From contig CAZKIU010000019.1 in assembly GCA_964552955.1 (NCBI GenBank), forward strand, positions 1-64,000: 64,000 bases of DNA, written 5' to 3'. The stretch is from UBA1413 sp964552955. Its GTDB lineage: Bacteria > Bacteroidota > Bacteroidia > Bacteroidales > Prolixibacteraceae. The position numbers and the translations under genes are program-made. Below the pieces are notes generated by a model. The model did no database searches. It was not told where the DNA came from and saw nothing but the letters and a program-made list of their open reading frames with translations. Each line of letters starts with the position of its first letter. The stretch's first letter is position 1. This document shows positions 17,920 to 27,381 of this stretch, piece after piece.

Positions 17920-17927
17920 CAAAGGTA
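17920..17927 (-). promoter_or_regulatory. -7 promoter box of the GntR regulator gene
   Basis: TACCTTTG on the minus strand fits the Bacteroidota -7 consensus TAnnTTTG. No TTG lies at the expected -33 distance; the palindrome at 17950-17960 occupies that place. The start codon is about 28 bases downstream. Confidence 0.55.
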
Positions 17928-17949
17928 TGAAAAAAAACCAATCGTTGAT

Positions 17950-17960
17950 ATGTAGGACAT
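17950..17960. promoter_or_regulatory. Putative GntR operator ATGTAGGACAT (regulator promoter)
   Basis: Differs from the susC-side palindrome ATGTAGTACAT by one base; both are followed by AA. It contains the GT-N3-AC core of FadR-type GntR sites. It overlaps the -33 region of the regulator gene, which fits autorepression. Confidence 0.6.
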
Positions 17961-18131
17961 AATACCCTTAAAATATTTTTTTCCCGGAGGCTGGCTCTGA
18001 GGGGAGGATTTTTCTTAATACAAAATAATGCATTGTTATACAGGGGCTATTATTTAAACCATGGTGGCGGGTGGTTCCGAAAAACATGACAAAAATCATG
18101 TAATATGCCCATAAAAAAATACTGAATTTTC

Positions 18132-18161
18132 TTGCATCTTAAAAATCTCTCTATACTTTTG
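18132..18161 (+). promoter_or_regulatory. Promoter of the sialic acid susC operon
   Basis: TTG at 18132-18134, a 19-base spacer, then TACTTTTG at 18154-18161, a full match to the Bacteroidota -33/-7 pattern. Transcription would start near 18167, at the edge of the palindrome at 18169-18179. Confidence 0.75.
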
Positions 18162-18168
18162 TCGCGTA

Positions 18169-18179
18169 ATGTAGTACAT
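18169..18179. promoter_or_regulatory. Putative GntR operator ATGTAGTACAT (susC promoter)
   Basis: A perfect 11-bp palindrome with a central G, placed directly downstream of the -7 box, where a bound repressor would block transcription initiation. It has a GT-N3-AC core and is nearly identical to 17950-17960. Confidence 0.65.
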
Positions 18180-18218
18180 AAGACTTTTTAGATTTTTTTA
18201 ACCATTAATTCGAATGCT

Positions 18219-21200
18219 ATGAACAAACATTCTGTACTGAAGCCGTTTTTGCTGGCATTGACAGTTCTTCTGTCCTTCGGTCAGGTTCTGGCCCAGATGA
18301 CGTTAACCGGCACGGTGACCGATGCCCGTGATGGCTCGACCCTGCCGGGCGTCAATATTGTGGTGGTAGGGACCACCGTGGGCACCATCACCGACATCGA
18401 CGGAAATTTTACCCTTGCCGTGCCAGCCACTGCCAAAGAGCTGCTGGTCTCCATGGTGGGTTATTCCTCTCTGACGCTGCCTATCGGCGACACCCAGGTT
18501 TTTAACATCGCCCTGAAGGAGGCCACCAAAGCCCTTGACGAGGTAGTGATTGTTGGGTATGGGACCCAAAAGAGAAGTACGCTGACCGGGTCGGTGACCA
18601 AGCTGGATGCCAAACTTCTGGAAACCGGGGTCCGTTCCAACCCTGCCCAGGCTCTGGCGGGTACCATTCCTGGTTTACGGGTGGCCACCACCTCCGGGCG
18701 CCCGGGATCGCTCCCCTCGATTGTACTCAGGGGGGGGACCAATTTTGATGGTTCCGGTAGTCCGCTCATTATTATGGACGGGCAGATCCGGGGTTCCATG
18801 AGCGACATCAATCCCGAAGAAATCGCCAGTATCGAAGTGCTGAAGGATGCCTCCGCCACCGCTATTTACGGGGCACGTGCCAGCAATGGTGTGATACTGA
18901 TCACTTCCAAGAGGGGAAAATCAGGGGCTGCCCAGGTGAATGTGAAGGTTAAAAGAGGTGTCAGTTATCTGAATACACCTTATGAATTTGAAGATGCCGC
19001 AGGCTATATCAAATGGGCCCGTCTGGGGGCCGAACAGGCCATCCAGAATGGCACGCTGGCCATCACCAACGTGGCCGGTGTAGGCCCCCGCGGAACTGGG
19101 AACCAGTACAAGGATGCCAATGGGAATATTCTCGATGGCAATTATAACTCTACCGCCATCTGGAGTGTGATGCGCCTGAACGAGGTCAACAAGGAGCTGT
19201 TGAGCAAACCCGGCTGGAAAACCATGAAGGACGTGATTCCTACCAATGCCGCCGGGAACTATGATGCCAACGGTACCTATTACGATTTGATATACCGCGA
19301 TTTCAACTATGGCGATTATGGGCTCAATGAAACGGCCATCACCCAGGACTACAACGTGGGGTTGAGTGGCGGCAATGAAAGAGGCAAATATTTCGCCAAT
19401 CTGGGTTACTATGACGAAGGCGGTTTATCACTGGCCACCTTTTATAACAGACTCAACTTTGCCTTTAACGGGGATTATAAAATCAACGATTGGGTGACTT
19501 CGGAAAGCGGGGTTCAGTATGCCCGGGCCAAATGGAGAGACCAGTCGCTGCAGAACGGGGAAACCAACTACTGGGCCCGTATGTTGTCAGCCCCTCCCAC
19601 GCTGCGGGAATTCAATGAAAACGGCCAGTGGATCCTGGGCCGCGATGCCAGCGACGGGAACCCCGCCTTTAATATCGACAAATACAAACGCGATAACCAG
19701 TCCGACAAGTTCACCCTCAACCAGGCTTTCAGGGCCGACATCATGAAGGGCCTCTATATCAGAGTGGCCGCCATTCTGATGTATGACGAATCGGTGGAGG
19801 AATCCTTCAACAAGGATTTCAGAACCGGGATCATGAGCTATACCAATCCCAATACCGGCTGGAACAGAACCCGCAGTTCCTCGGCCCAGTTCGACCGTAC
19901 CATTCGTCAGACCTACAATGCCATCGCCAATTATTCCACCAAATTTCTCGGTAAAAACAACATCGATGCGATGATCGGCGGGGAGTTTTACGATTCCTTC
20001 AACAAGGGGATTTATGCTGGGGGCAGTCTGGCCCCGACCGACGATTTCCAGGATCTGGGCCTGACCAAGAACAACACCGAGCAGCAAACCAGAAGCACCG
20101 ACTCGTGGCATTCCAATGAAAGAATTCTGTCGGGGTTTGGCCGCATCAACTATAATTACGACGAAAAATACCTGCTGACCCTGACCGTCAGAAGGGATGG
20201 CTACTCCAGGTTGCTGGGGGATAACCGTTATGGCACCTTCCCCGCTTTCTCCGCAGGGTGGCTCCTCCACAAGGAGTCGTTCATGAAACCTACCGAAAAA
20301 TGGCTCTCTTACCTGAAGTTGAGGGGCAGCTGGGGGATGAACGGTAATGTCGGTGGTATCGGTACCTATGAGCTACAGGGCTCCTATGGTTCACAGACTG
20401 CCTACAATGGGGCCATTGGTTTTCTGCAGACGGGACTGGCCAATCCTACCCTCCGCTGGGAAAAATCGAACACCGTGGAAGTCGGTGCCGATATGGGATT
20501 CATTGACAACCGCATATATGCCTCTCTCTCCTATTACAACAGGATCACAGAAGATAAAATCGCCAGTGTTATTCTGCCCACTTCTTCCGGCATCTCCAGC
20601 ATCCGCACCAACAACGGAAGTATGCGCAACCGCGGTGTAGAACTGGAAACCACCATTAAGGCGGTACAGAAGAAGGATCTCAAATGGGAGATCGGCTTTA
20701 ACGGCTCCTGGATTAAGAACACCGTACTGAAGCTTCCCTTCAACGGCAATGAAAACAACCGGCAGGGAGGTCAGCAGATTTATGATCCGAAAACCGGCAA
20801 GCTGATCTGGGTGGGTGGTTACCAGGAAGGACAGGAATGGGGTGAAGTCTTCGGCTTTGTCAGCGAAGGCATCATCCGGACCGATGCAGACCTGGCCAAC
20901 TACAATAAAATCGACCTGGCTGCAGGACAGGTCTGGTATGGGGCATCCGCAGGGAAACGGGTGGCCAGCCAGAAACTGATGACCGAAAGAGGCCTTACCG
21001 TGGCCAGCGGATGGATTTCCACTAAAAAGGGAGATATGATCTGGAAGGACATTGACCAAAACGACACCATCGATACCCGCGACATGGTTTCTCTTGGGCG
21101 CCAGCTGCCCCGGATTACTGGCGGTTTCAACACCTCTCTGACTTACAAGGATATTACGCTGGCCGCCAGGCTCGACTTCGGACTGGGGCATATCCAGCAG

Positions 21201-21593
21201 GATCAGATGCAGATGTGGGCACTCGGGTGTTTCCAGGGTGAATTTAATATGACCACCGATGTCAGGGACACCTGGACGCCCGACAACCCCGATGCCCAAT
21301 TTCCCCGTTACGTTTGGGCCGACCAGCTCAATACCAAAAACTTCGACCGCCCCAGCAGTATGTTCTGGAGAAAATCCGACTACCTCGCCTTCCGCGAAGT
21401 CTCCCTCAGCTACAGCCTTCCCTCCTCCCTGCTCCAGAAGGTGAAAATCCCCAAGGCGACCTTTACGGTCACCGGACAAAACCTGGGCTACCTCACCGAC
21501 CGGATGCTTAACTTCCCGGAACGTACAGGGAATCAGAACGGAGCCTACATTATTCCGACCCAGTTGATCTTTGGTCTGGATATTACATTATAA
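18219..21593 (+). CDS. SusC-type TonB-dependent receptor of the sialic acid locus (NanO role)
   Basis: A 1124-residue outer membrane importer, expected to carry sialic acid or sialylated fragments. In order: signal peptide 1-26 (LLALTVLLSFGQVLAQ); carboxypeptidase-D-like domain at about 28-105 (LTGTVTDARDGSTLPGVNIV); TonB box region LDEVVIVGYGTQ at about 107-118; plug (IASIEVLKDASATAIYGARA); and barrel. It is the first gene of the operon and has a full promoter and operator. The SusD partner follows at once. The assignment to sialic acid rests on the neighbouring genes, not on the receptor sequence. Confidence 0.9.
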   Translation: MNKHSVLKPFLLALTVLLSFGQVLAQMTLTGTVTDARDGSTLPGVNIVVVGTTVGTITDIDGNFTLAVPATAKELLVSMVGYSSLTLPIGDTQVFNIALKEATKALDEVVIVGYGTQKRSTLTGSVTKLDAKLLETGVRSNPAQALAGTIPGLRVATTSGRPGSLPSIVLRGGTNFDGSGSPLIIMDGQIRGSMSDINPEEIASIEVLKDASATAIYGARASNGVILITSKRGKSGAAQVNVKVKRGVSYLNTPYEFEDAAGYIKWARLGAEQAIQNGTLAITNVAGVGPRGTGNQYKDANGNILDGNYNSTAIWSVMRLNEVNKELLSKPGWKTMKDVIPTNAAGNYDANGTYYDLIYRDFNYGDYGLNETAITQDYNVGLSGGNERGKYFANLGYYDEGGLSLATFYNRLNFAFNGDYKINDWVTSESGVQYARAKWRDQSLQNGETNYWARMLSAPPTLREFNENGQWILGRDASDGNPAFNIDKYKRDNQSDKFTLNQAFRADIMKGLYIRVAAILMYDESVEESFNKDFRTGIMSYTNPNTGWNRTRSSSAQFDRTIRQTYNAIANYSTKFLGKNNIDAMIGGEFYDSFNKGIYAGGSLAPTDDFQDLGLTKNNTEQQTRSTDSWHSNERILSGFGRINYNYDEKYLLTLTVRRDGYSRLLGDNRYGTFPAFSAGWLLHKESFMKPTEKWLSYLKLRGSWGMNGNVGGIGTYELQGSYGSQTAYNGAIGFLQTGLANPTLRWEKSNTVEVGADMGFIDNRIYASLSYYNRITEDKIASVILPTSSGISSIRTNNGSMRNRGVELETTIKAVQKKDLKWEIGFNGSWIKNTVLKLPFNGNENNRQGGQQIYDPKTGKLIWVGGYQEGQEWGEVFGFVSEGIIRTDADLANYNKIDLAAGQVWYGASAGKRVASQKLMTERGLTVASGWISTKKGDMIWKDIDQNDTIDTRDMVSLGRQLPRITGGFNTSLTYKDITLAARLDFGLGHIQQDQMQMWALGCFQGEFNMTTDVRDTWTPDNPDAQFPRYVWADQLNTKNFDRPSSMFWRKSDYLAFREVSLSYSLPSSLLQKVKIPKATFTVTGQNLGYLTDRMLNFPERTGNQNGAYIIPTQLIFGLDITL

Positions 21594-21625
21594 GCTTGGT
21601 TTGTCATCCTAAAATTGTGAGTACA

Positions 21626-23188
21626 ATGAAAAAGTTAAAATACATATTTGGAGCGGCGGTGATCTTTCTGCTGACCTCCGTAAGCTGCCAGGAGACCCTG
21701 GACCTTTCCCCGATCGACTATTTTGGTGACGGTAACTACTGGCAGAATGAAGCCCAGGTTTCCAACTTCATGGTCGGTATCCATAAACAACTGCGCGACA
21801 ATCAGTTCATGTTTGTGCGCCTCGGCGAGATGCGAAGCAGCAACTACAGCAACATCGACCGTCAGAATACCTCCCTGAATGAACTGCCCATCATTGAGCA
21901 GCGTATCGATGAAAACTCATCGGGTGTGTCGAACTGGGCCGGTTTCTATGGACCCATTCTGCAGTTGAATCTTTTTATTCAGAAAGTGGAAGCCAACACC
22001 TTCGTGGGTGAAGCCCAGAAGAAGTTTTACCTGGGGCAGGCTTACGGGATAAGGGCATTCTATTATTTCCATCTGTTACGTACCTATGGGGGGGTTCCCC
22101 TGTGGCTCGAACCGGAGGTCCTCAACGGCAATACCGACCCGGTGAAGCTGCGTAAAGCCCGCTCAACGGAACAGGAAGTGCTCGAAGCCATCAAAAGCGA
22201 TCTGACCAAATCGGTCTCCAACTTCGGATCTGCCGCCAGTCCTGCCGATAAAAGCCTGTGGAGCCCTAAAGCAACCCTGATGCTCAAAGGCGAAGTCTAC
22301 CTCTGGTCGGCCAAGGTGTATGGCAATGCCGGAGATCTGGCCGAAGCCAAAAAAGCACTCACTGATATTAGCGGGACCAGCCTGATGCCGAATTTCGCCG
22401 ATGTCTTTGCCTACAACAAGAAAAACAACAGCGAAGTCATTTTTGCCCTGAGGTACCAGGTGGGTGAAGCCGAAATGTCGACCTATTCCTACTATCTCTA
22501 TTCCACCTATAACTTCGACAACCTGCATTACAAGGATTCCCTCGCCAGTGGTGCGCTGCTGGTCGATCCGCTCCAGATTGTGGCCTCCAATTCCACGCAG
22601 ATCATCCAGCGCTATGGCTATACCTTTGAACTCTTCAAATCGTACGATGTGAAGGATAAAAGACGGGATGCCACGTTCTACGATTACTATAAGGTGACCA
22701 AAACCCCCTATCAGGTGAATATCAGGAATACCGCGCTGGTCAAATTCCTGGGTACCCTGAGTGCGAACAAACGTTACTTCTCCGATGACTGGACGGTATA
22801 CCGTGAAGCCGACCGGCTCCTCATGCTGGCCGAAATCGTCAATGCCGAAGGAGGGGATCCCTCGTCTTATATCAAACCGGTCCGTGACCGTGCTTTCTAT
22901 CCTGCAGCCGATCCGACTCCTTTTGTGAATTCAACGAAAGACCAGAATGAACTGGCAATTTTTGCCGAACGCAACAAGGAGTTTGTGCACGAAGGAAAAG
23001 CATGGTATGATCTGAGACGTATGAAATTTGGTGGTGATTTCCTGGTATTCAAGAGTACGAGCCATCCTTATGGTGTCCTCAACAAGTCGACCCAGGCCCA
23101 TATGGTCCTCTGGCCAATCGAAAAAGCCATCTGGACCAACGACCCGTTGGTGAGTCAGACCCCCGGTTATGCCACGGCAAAACCCTGA
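21626..23188 (+). CDS. SusD-type surface lipoprotein of the sialic acid locus (NanU role)
   Basis: A 520-residue lipoprotein partner of the SusC upstream. The ATG at 21626 (MKKLKYIFGAAVIFLLTSVS followed by the lipidated Cys) is chosen over one at 21596 because only it gives a normal lipoprotein signal. SusD traits are the TPR-like segment YLGQAYGIRAFYYFHLLRTY, the motif VYREADRLLMLAEIVNAEGG, and the C-terminal ERNKEFVHEGKAWYDLRRMK. In Bacteroides the equivalent NanU binds sialic acid at the surface. A terminator with a UUCG loop follows about 100 bp downstream, separating it from the enzymes. Confidence 0.9.
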   Translation: MKKLKYIFGAAVIFLLTSVSCQETLDLSPIDYFGDGNYWQNEAQVSNFMVGIHKQLRDNQFMFVRLGEMRSSNYSNIDRQNTSLNELPIIEQRIDENSSGVSNWAGFYGPILQLNLFIQKVEANTFVGEAQKKFYLGQAYGIRAFYYFHLLRTYGGVPLWLEPEVLNGNTDPVKLRKARSTEQEVLEAIKSDLTKSVSNFGSAASPADKSLWSPKATLMLKGEVYLWSAKVYGNAGDLAEAKKALTDISGTSLMPNFADVFAYNKKNNSEVIFALRYQVGEAEMSTYSYYLYSTYNFDNLHYKDSLASGALLVDPLQIVASNSTQIIQRYGYTFELFKSYDVKDKRRDATFYDYYKVTKTPYQVNIRNTALVKFLGTLSANKRYFSDDWTVYREADRLLMLAEIVNAEGGDPSSYIKPVRDRAFYPAADPTPFVNSTKDQNELAIFAERNKEFVHEGKAWYDLRRMKFGGDFLVFKSTSHPYGVLNKSTQAHMVLWPIEKAIWTNDPLVSQTPGYATAKP

Positions 23189-23509
23189 GATGGAGCGGTG
23201 CATTCCATTCATCAGCAGTATCTCTTTAAAAATCTTACCTGGCCAAGAACAGGAAGCGCACAGTTCATAGATTTGTTTAATGTAAGTAGAAGTGAAGAAC
23301 CCGGTTCGCCGGGTTCTTTTTCCTTCTGCAACGAAATGGGCCTGACATTGCGCTCTCTGGAAGATCTGTTACGGGAAAGAAAATGTAAATTGCACACCCG
23401 GTTCGCATTCAGGTGGTGGAAACGATCTCCTGCCACCCCGGTTCTCTGAAATGGTTATCACGCCAGGTCTGTTTTTGTGTACAAATGAAATCTAACAAAT
23501 AGTCTTCCT
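23189..23509 (+). other. Interval between susD and the sialidase gene
   Basis: Contains the intrinsic terminator at 23296-23321. The rest has no clear gene and no full TTG-N19-TAnnTTTG promoter, so the enzymes downstream may be read by leakage through the terminator. Confidence 0.5.
23296..23321 (+). terminator. Intrinsic terminator with UUCG tetraloop
   Basis: AGAACCCGG pairs perfectly with CCGGGTTCT around a TTCG loop, followed by TTTTT. The 9-bp GC-rich stem with the most stable known tetraloop makes a textbook terminator. It lies between susD and the sialidase gene and would make susC/susD transcripts more abundant than the enzyme messages. Confidence 0.85.
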
Positions 23510-25171
23510 ATGAATACTTCACGGCCCTTTTTCAAGCTGTCACTGCTCCTTCTTTTTCTGATCATTTTTTCATCCCTGGCCATTCAGTGCCGGCTCCTTC
23601 CTAAGATGGATATTCAGGAGGTGATTCCTGAGGCGGAGGTCATCATCTCGAGAATGCCCCTTTTCGCCGGAAAGAGCAATGACCAGCCGGTGGTGGTCAG
23701 GTGGGTGACCTCGGGGGTGGAGAAACCGCTGGTTCTGGAACGGGTGACCCTCATTTTTGCGGAAGGGGGTGATCTGGCGGGGCTCGACACGGTTTCGGCA
23801 AGCTATACGGGAGAGGCCTCCCCGGTGAACTTCGGTGCGGCCCTACCCTCCTCCGGAAAGGTGGTCCTGGAGGGGAGCACTGAGCTGACCGGGAACAACC
23901 ATGTGCTGGATTTTAATCTCCTGTTGAAGTCCGATGCCGGACTGATGACGCGGTTTGAAGTCGGGGCAATCGAACTCACCTTCAAAAACTATAAGCCTCT
24001 GACGGTTCATCCCGCGGAATCCTACATCCATCGTACGGCCTTGTTGCTGAGGGCTGCCGGACAGGACAGTTGTGACACCTACCGGATACCGGGCCTGGTA
24101 ACCACCGCCCGGGGGACGCTGATCGCGGTCTATGACAACCGGTACAATAACTCCAAGGACCTCCAGGAAGATATCGATATTGGGATGAGCCGCAGTACCG
24201 ACGGGGGAGAGACGTGGGAGCCCATGCGGGTCATCATGGACATGGGGGAATATGGTGGACGCCCGGAGCGGCTTAACGGGGTCGGTGATCCCAGCGTGCT
24301 CTATGATCCCACCACGCATACCCTGTGGGTGGCCGCCCTCTGGATCAGTGGTTCAGCTCCCGATAAAATGCTTTGGTGGGCTTCCAAACCCGGCATGACG
24401 CCTGTGGAAACCGGCCAGTTCCTGTTGGTGAAGAGCACCGATGATGGCCTGACCTGGTCTGATCCCATCAATATCACCCCTAAGATCAAGGATCCTGCCT
24501 GGCAGCTCTTGTTCCAGGGCCCCGGCCGGGGGATCACCACCCGCGACGGGATACTTGTTTTTCCGGCCCAGTTCAAGGCCGACATTGGGGAGAAATCTCT
24601 CGACGGGGGAGCCTACACGTGCCACTCGACCATTGTATGGAGCAAAGATGGCGGTCAGTCGTGGCATATCGGCACTGGGGCCAAATCCAACACGACTGAA
24701 GCCCAGGTGGTGGAACTCGCCGACGGCAGCCTGATGCTCAATATGCGCGATGACCGCAACCGCTCCGACAAAGGCGCCTCCAACGGGAGAGCCGTTGCCG
24801 TGACCCGTGACCTGGGAAAAACATGGACCCTTCATCCCAGCTCCAACAGCGCCCTCCCCGAACCCAACTGCATGGCCAGCCTCATCACCGCTGACCTCCC
24901 CATCGGGAGTGCTCAGCAACAGGTGCTGTTCTTCTCCAATCCCAACAACAAGGAGGCCCGCACCAACATGACCATCAAAGCCAGCCTCGACGGCGGTCTA
25001 TCCTGGCCCGAAACCCTTCAGCAGGAACTCTATTCAGCCCCGTCTTTCGGCTACTCCTGTCTCACCATGGTCGACGAAAACAACGTGGGAATCCTCTATG
25101 AAGGCACCAAAGAGCTGATATTCCAGAAGGTGCCGGTCAGTGAGATATTAAACCTGCAGGAAAAACAATAA
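23510..25171 (+). CDS. nanH: Secreted sialidase (neuraminidase, GH33)
   Basis: A 553-residue exo-sialidase that frees terminal sialic acid from glycans outside the cytoplasm. An N-terminal signal ends in SSLAIQC (C27), perhaps a lipoprotein site although Gln before the Cys is unusual. Residues 40-170 form the N-terminal beta-domain usual in Bacteroidota sialidases. The catalytic six-bladed propeller starts at YRIP (191-194, arginine triad). Asp-box repeats follow: SRSTDGGETW at 227-236, then STDDGLTW, SKDGGQSW, TRDLGKTW and SLDGGLSW. The general length and order fit GH33. It begins the enzyme part of the locus, 27 bp before the esterase gene. Confidence 0.93.
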   Translation: MNTSRPFFKLSLLLLFLIIFSSLAIQCRLLPKMDIQEVIPEAEVIISRMPLFAGKSNDQPVVVRWVTSGVEKPLVLERVTLIFAEGGDLAGLDTVSASYTGEASPVNFGAALPSSGKVVLEGSTELTGNNHVLDFNLLLKSDAGLMTRFEVGAIELTFKNYKPLTVHPAESYIHRTALLLRAAGQDSCDTYRIPGLVTTARGTLIAVYDNRYNNSKDLQEDIDIGMSRSTDGGETWEPMRVIMDMGEYGGRPERLNGVGDPSVLYDPTTHTLWVAALWISGSAPDKMLWWASKPGMTPVETGQFLLVKSTDDGLTWSDPINITPKIKDPAWQLLFQGPGRGITTRDGILVFPAQFKADIGEKSLDGGAYTCHSTIVWSKDGGQSWHIGTGAKSNTTEAQVVELADGSLMLNMRDDRNRSDKGASNGRAVAVTRDLGKTWTLHPSSNSALPEPNCMASLITADLPIGSAQQQVLFFSNPNNKEARTNMTIKASLDGGLSWPETLQQELYSAPSFGYSCLTMVDENNVGILYEGTKELIFQKVPVSEILNLQEKQ

Positions 25172-25197
25172 CTCCGGGACCCGTAAAATTACTCCAT

Positions 25198-27357
25198 ATG
25201 GTTCAGAAATGCAATCGTTCAGATCTGAGGAAAGGAGGATTATTTCGATGGATCCTGGTATGCTCTTTCCTGATAGCCGCTATGCCCTTTACCGGCTATT
25301 CAGTGGAAGGTGACGGTTCCGCAGGAGATAAGGGAGATCAGACGGGAATCATCAGGGTCGCCTGTGTGGGGAATTCGGTGACTTATGGATATGGACTAAG
25401 GAACCGGGAGGTGGAATGTTATCCCGCCGTGTTACAATCCCTGCTGGGGGAGGCGTATGCGGTAGGCAACTTCGGCCGCAATGGAGCCACCTTACTCGCC
25501 AAGGGACATAATCCTTATGTTAAGTCAGAAGAGTTCCGCAAAGCCGTTGAATTTGAACCTGATGTAGTCATTATCGACCTGGGGCTCAACGATACCGATC
25601 CCCGCAACTGGCCCCAATATGGGGAGGATTTCCTTTCCGACTATCAGCGGCTGATCAGCGCCTTCAAGACCCGGCAGGGTGGGGTTCCGCAGTCCTATGT
25701 CTGCCTGATGACGCCCATTTTATACGGTCATTCGCGCTTTAAGTCGGGCACGCGGGACTGGTTCTGGCAAATTCAGGAGGCGATCGGGCAGGCAGCCCGG
25801 AACAGCGGCGCTCACCTGGTCGATCTTCATACCCCTTTACATGCACGCGAGGAGCTCTTTGCCGACTACCTTCATCCTGATGCTACCGGTGCCGGCATCA
25901 TTGCCCGCACCCTTTTTGGGGCCATCACCGGAGACCATGGCGGCTTCAGGCTGGCCCCGGTCTTTGGTGAACACATGGTTTTCCAGCAGCAGAAACCGGT
26001 AGAAATTTATGGAACCTCCAATACCCGTGACCTGATCGCCGTCAGCTTGCACCATCAGCGTGCAGAGGCCACCGCCGGCCCCGACGGCAAATGGACCATC
26101 ACACTGCCCCCCCTTCCTGCCGGAGGCCCTTATCCCCTTCAGATCTGGGTCAATGGCCTATTGAAAGTGGAGTGGAATGACCTCCTGGTGGGGGAGGTGT
26201 GGTTTTGTTCGGGGCAGTCGAACATGGAGTTTGAACTGAAAGGGGCTGAAAACGGGGTCGCTGAGGCCAGGCAGGCTACCGACCCGCACCTCCGGCTCTT
26301 CGGCTACAGGGGATTTATCAGAACCAACGATGTGGCTTTTGATTCCCTTGCCCTCCAAAGGATCAATGATCTGGGCTACTTCGAAGGAAGCTGGCAAACC
26401 TGTGACCCCGCAACCGCAGCGGAGTTTTCAGCGATCGCCTATTATTTCGGCCAGCGGTTGCGTGAAAAACTTGAGGTGCCTGTGGGGCTGGTTCAGGTGG
26501 CCGTGGGGGGGGCCCCCATTGAAGCTTTCATTGACCGTAAAAGCCTGGAGTTTCATCCCGTGCTGGTCGATATTTTTCCCAACAGAGCCAAAAATGACTT
26601 TATATTTGAATGGGTAAGGCAGCGTGCTGCCCGCAACAGCTCCCTGAAAAGCCAACCGCTACAGCGTCATCCTTATGATCCGGCCTATATCTTCGAAGCC
26701 GCCCTGGAACCCCTGGGTTCATTTCCCTTGCGGGGGGTGATCTGGTACCAGGGGGAATCCAATGCCCACAATACAGACCTCTACCGTATAGGCTTTCATG
26801 CCCTGGCAGGTTCGTGGCGCAACCATTGGAAGGATCCGCAGATGCCCATCATTTTCGCGCAGCTCTCCTCTATCGACCGCCCCTCGTGGCCCCGATTCAG
26901 GGATATGCAGCGGCAGCTGGCCCTTGAGATGCCCCATACTGCCATGGTGGTGACTTCCGACCTGGGTGACTCGCTCAATGTCCACCCCATCAGGAAAAAA
27001 GAGGTGGGCGATAGAATGGCCCTGCAAGCCTTCGATAAGGGTTATGGCTTCCGCCTGAAAGCCGGAGATCCTGCCCCGGTAAAGACGAAAACCAGACCCG
27101 GACAGGTGATCCTGACTTGTAAACCGGCCAGGAAGCTGAAGACCTCCGATGGCCTGCCGCTGGCAGAACTGGAAGCCGCTGGCGAAGAGGCCATTTTCAG
27201 GCCGGTCACGGCTACCCTGAAAGGCCATAAAATATGGATTCCCGATCCTGAAGGGGAGATCAGGGCCATCAGGTATGGGTGGAAACCCTATTCCCGGGGT
27301 AACCTGGTCAATGAGGCTGGATGGCCCGCCTCTACATTTTTAATCAGAATAGAGTAA
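25198..27357 (+). CDS. nanS: Two-domain sialate O-acetylesterase
   Basis: A 719-residue exported esterase that would remove O-acetyl groups from sialic acids so that the sialidase and lyase can act. The first SGNH/GDSL domain (about 50-235) has VACVGNSVTYGYG with nucleophile S60 and DYLHPDATG carrying the Asp/His pair. The second domain (about 245-719) is the sialate O-acetylesterase family proper: VWFCSGQSNMEFEL near 335-348, GVIWYQGESNAHNTDLY, and NVHPIRKKEVGDRMA with the catalytic His. Double-domain esterases of this kind are known from sialic acid loci of Tannerella and Bacteroides. Signal-like hydrophobic stretch at about 15-32. It is followed 24 bp later by nanA. Confidence 0.9.
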   Translation: MVQKCNRSDLRKGGLFRWILVCSFLIAAMPFTGYSVEGDGSAGDKGDQTGIIRVACVGNSVTYGYGLRNREVECYPAVLQSLLGEAYAVGNFGRNGATLLAKGHNPYVKSEEFRKAVEFEPDVVIIDLGLNDTDPRNWPQYGEDFLSDYQRLISAFKTRQGGVPQSYVCLMTPILYGHSRFKSGTRDWFWQIQEAIGQAARNSGAHLVDLHTPLHAREELFADYLHPDATGAGIIARTLFGAITGDHGGFRLAPVFGEHMVFQQQKPVEIYGTSNTRDLIAVSLHHQRAEATAGPDGKWTITLPPLPAGGPYPLQIWVNGLLKVEWNDLLVGEVWFCSGQSNMEFELKGAENGVAEARQATDPHLRLFGYRGFIRTNDVAFDSLALQRINDLGYFEGSWQTCDPATAAEFSAIAYYFGQRLREKLEVPVGLVQVAVGGAPIEAFIDRKSLEFHPVLVDIFPNRAKNDFIFEWVRQRAARNSSLKSQPLQRHPYDPAYIFEAALEPLGSFPLRGVIWYQGESNAHNTDLYRIGFHALAGSWRNHWKDPQMPIIFAQLSSIDRPSWPRFRDMQRQLALEMPHTAMVVTSDLGDSLNVHPIRKKEVGDRMALQAFDKGYGFRLKAGDPAPVKTKTRPGQVILTCKPARKLKTSDGLPLAELEAAGEEAIFRPVTATLKGHKIWIPDPEGEIRAIRYGWKPYSRGNLVNEAGWPASTFLIRIE

Positions 27358-27381
27358 TATTTCATAAAAAATAGGACAACC

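Noticed and set aside
23470..23490. Third GntR operator before the sialidase gene (TTGTGTACAAAT)
   Set aside because: It is only partly palindromic and lacks the GT-N3-AC spacing of the two good sites.
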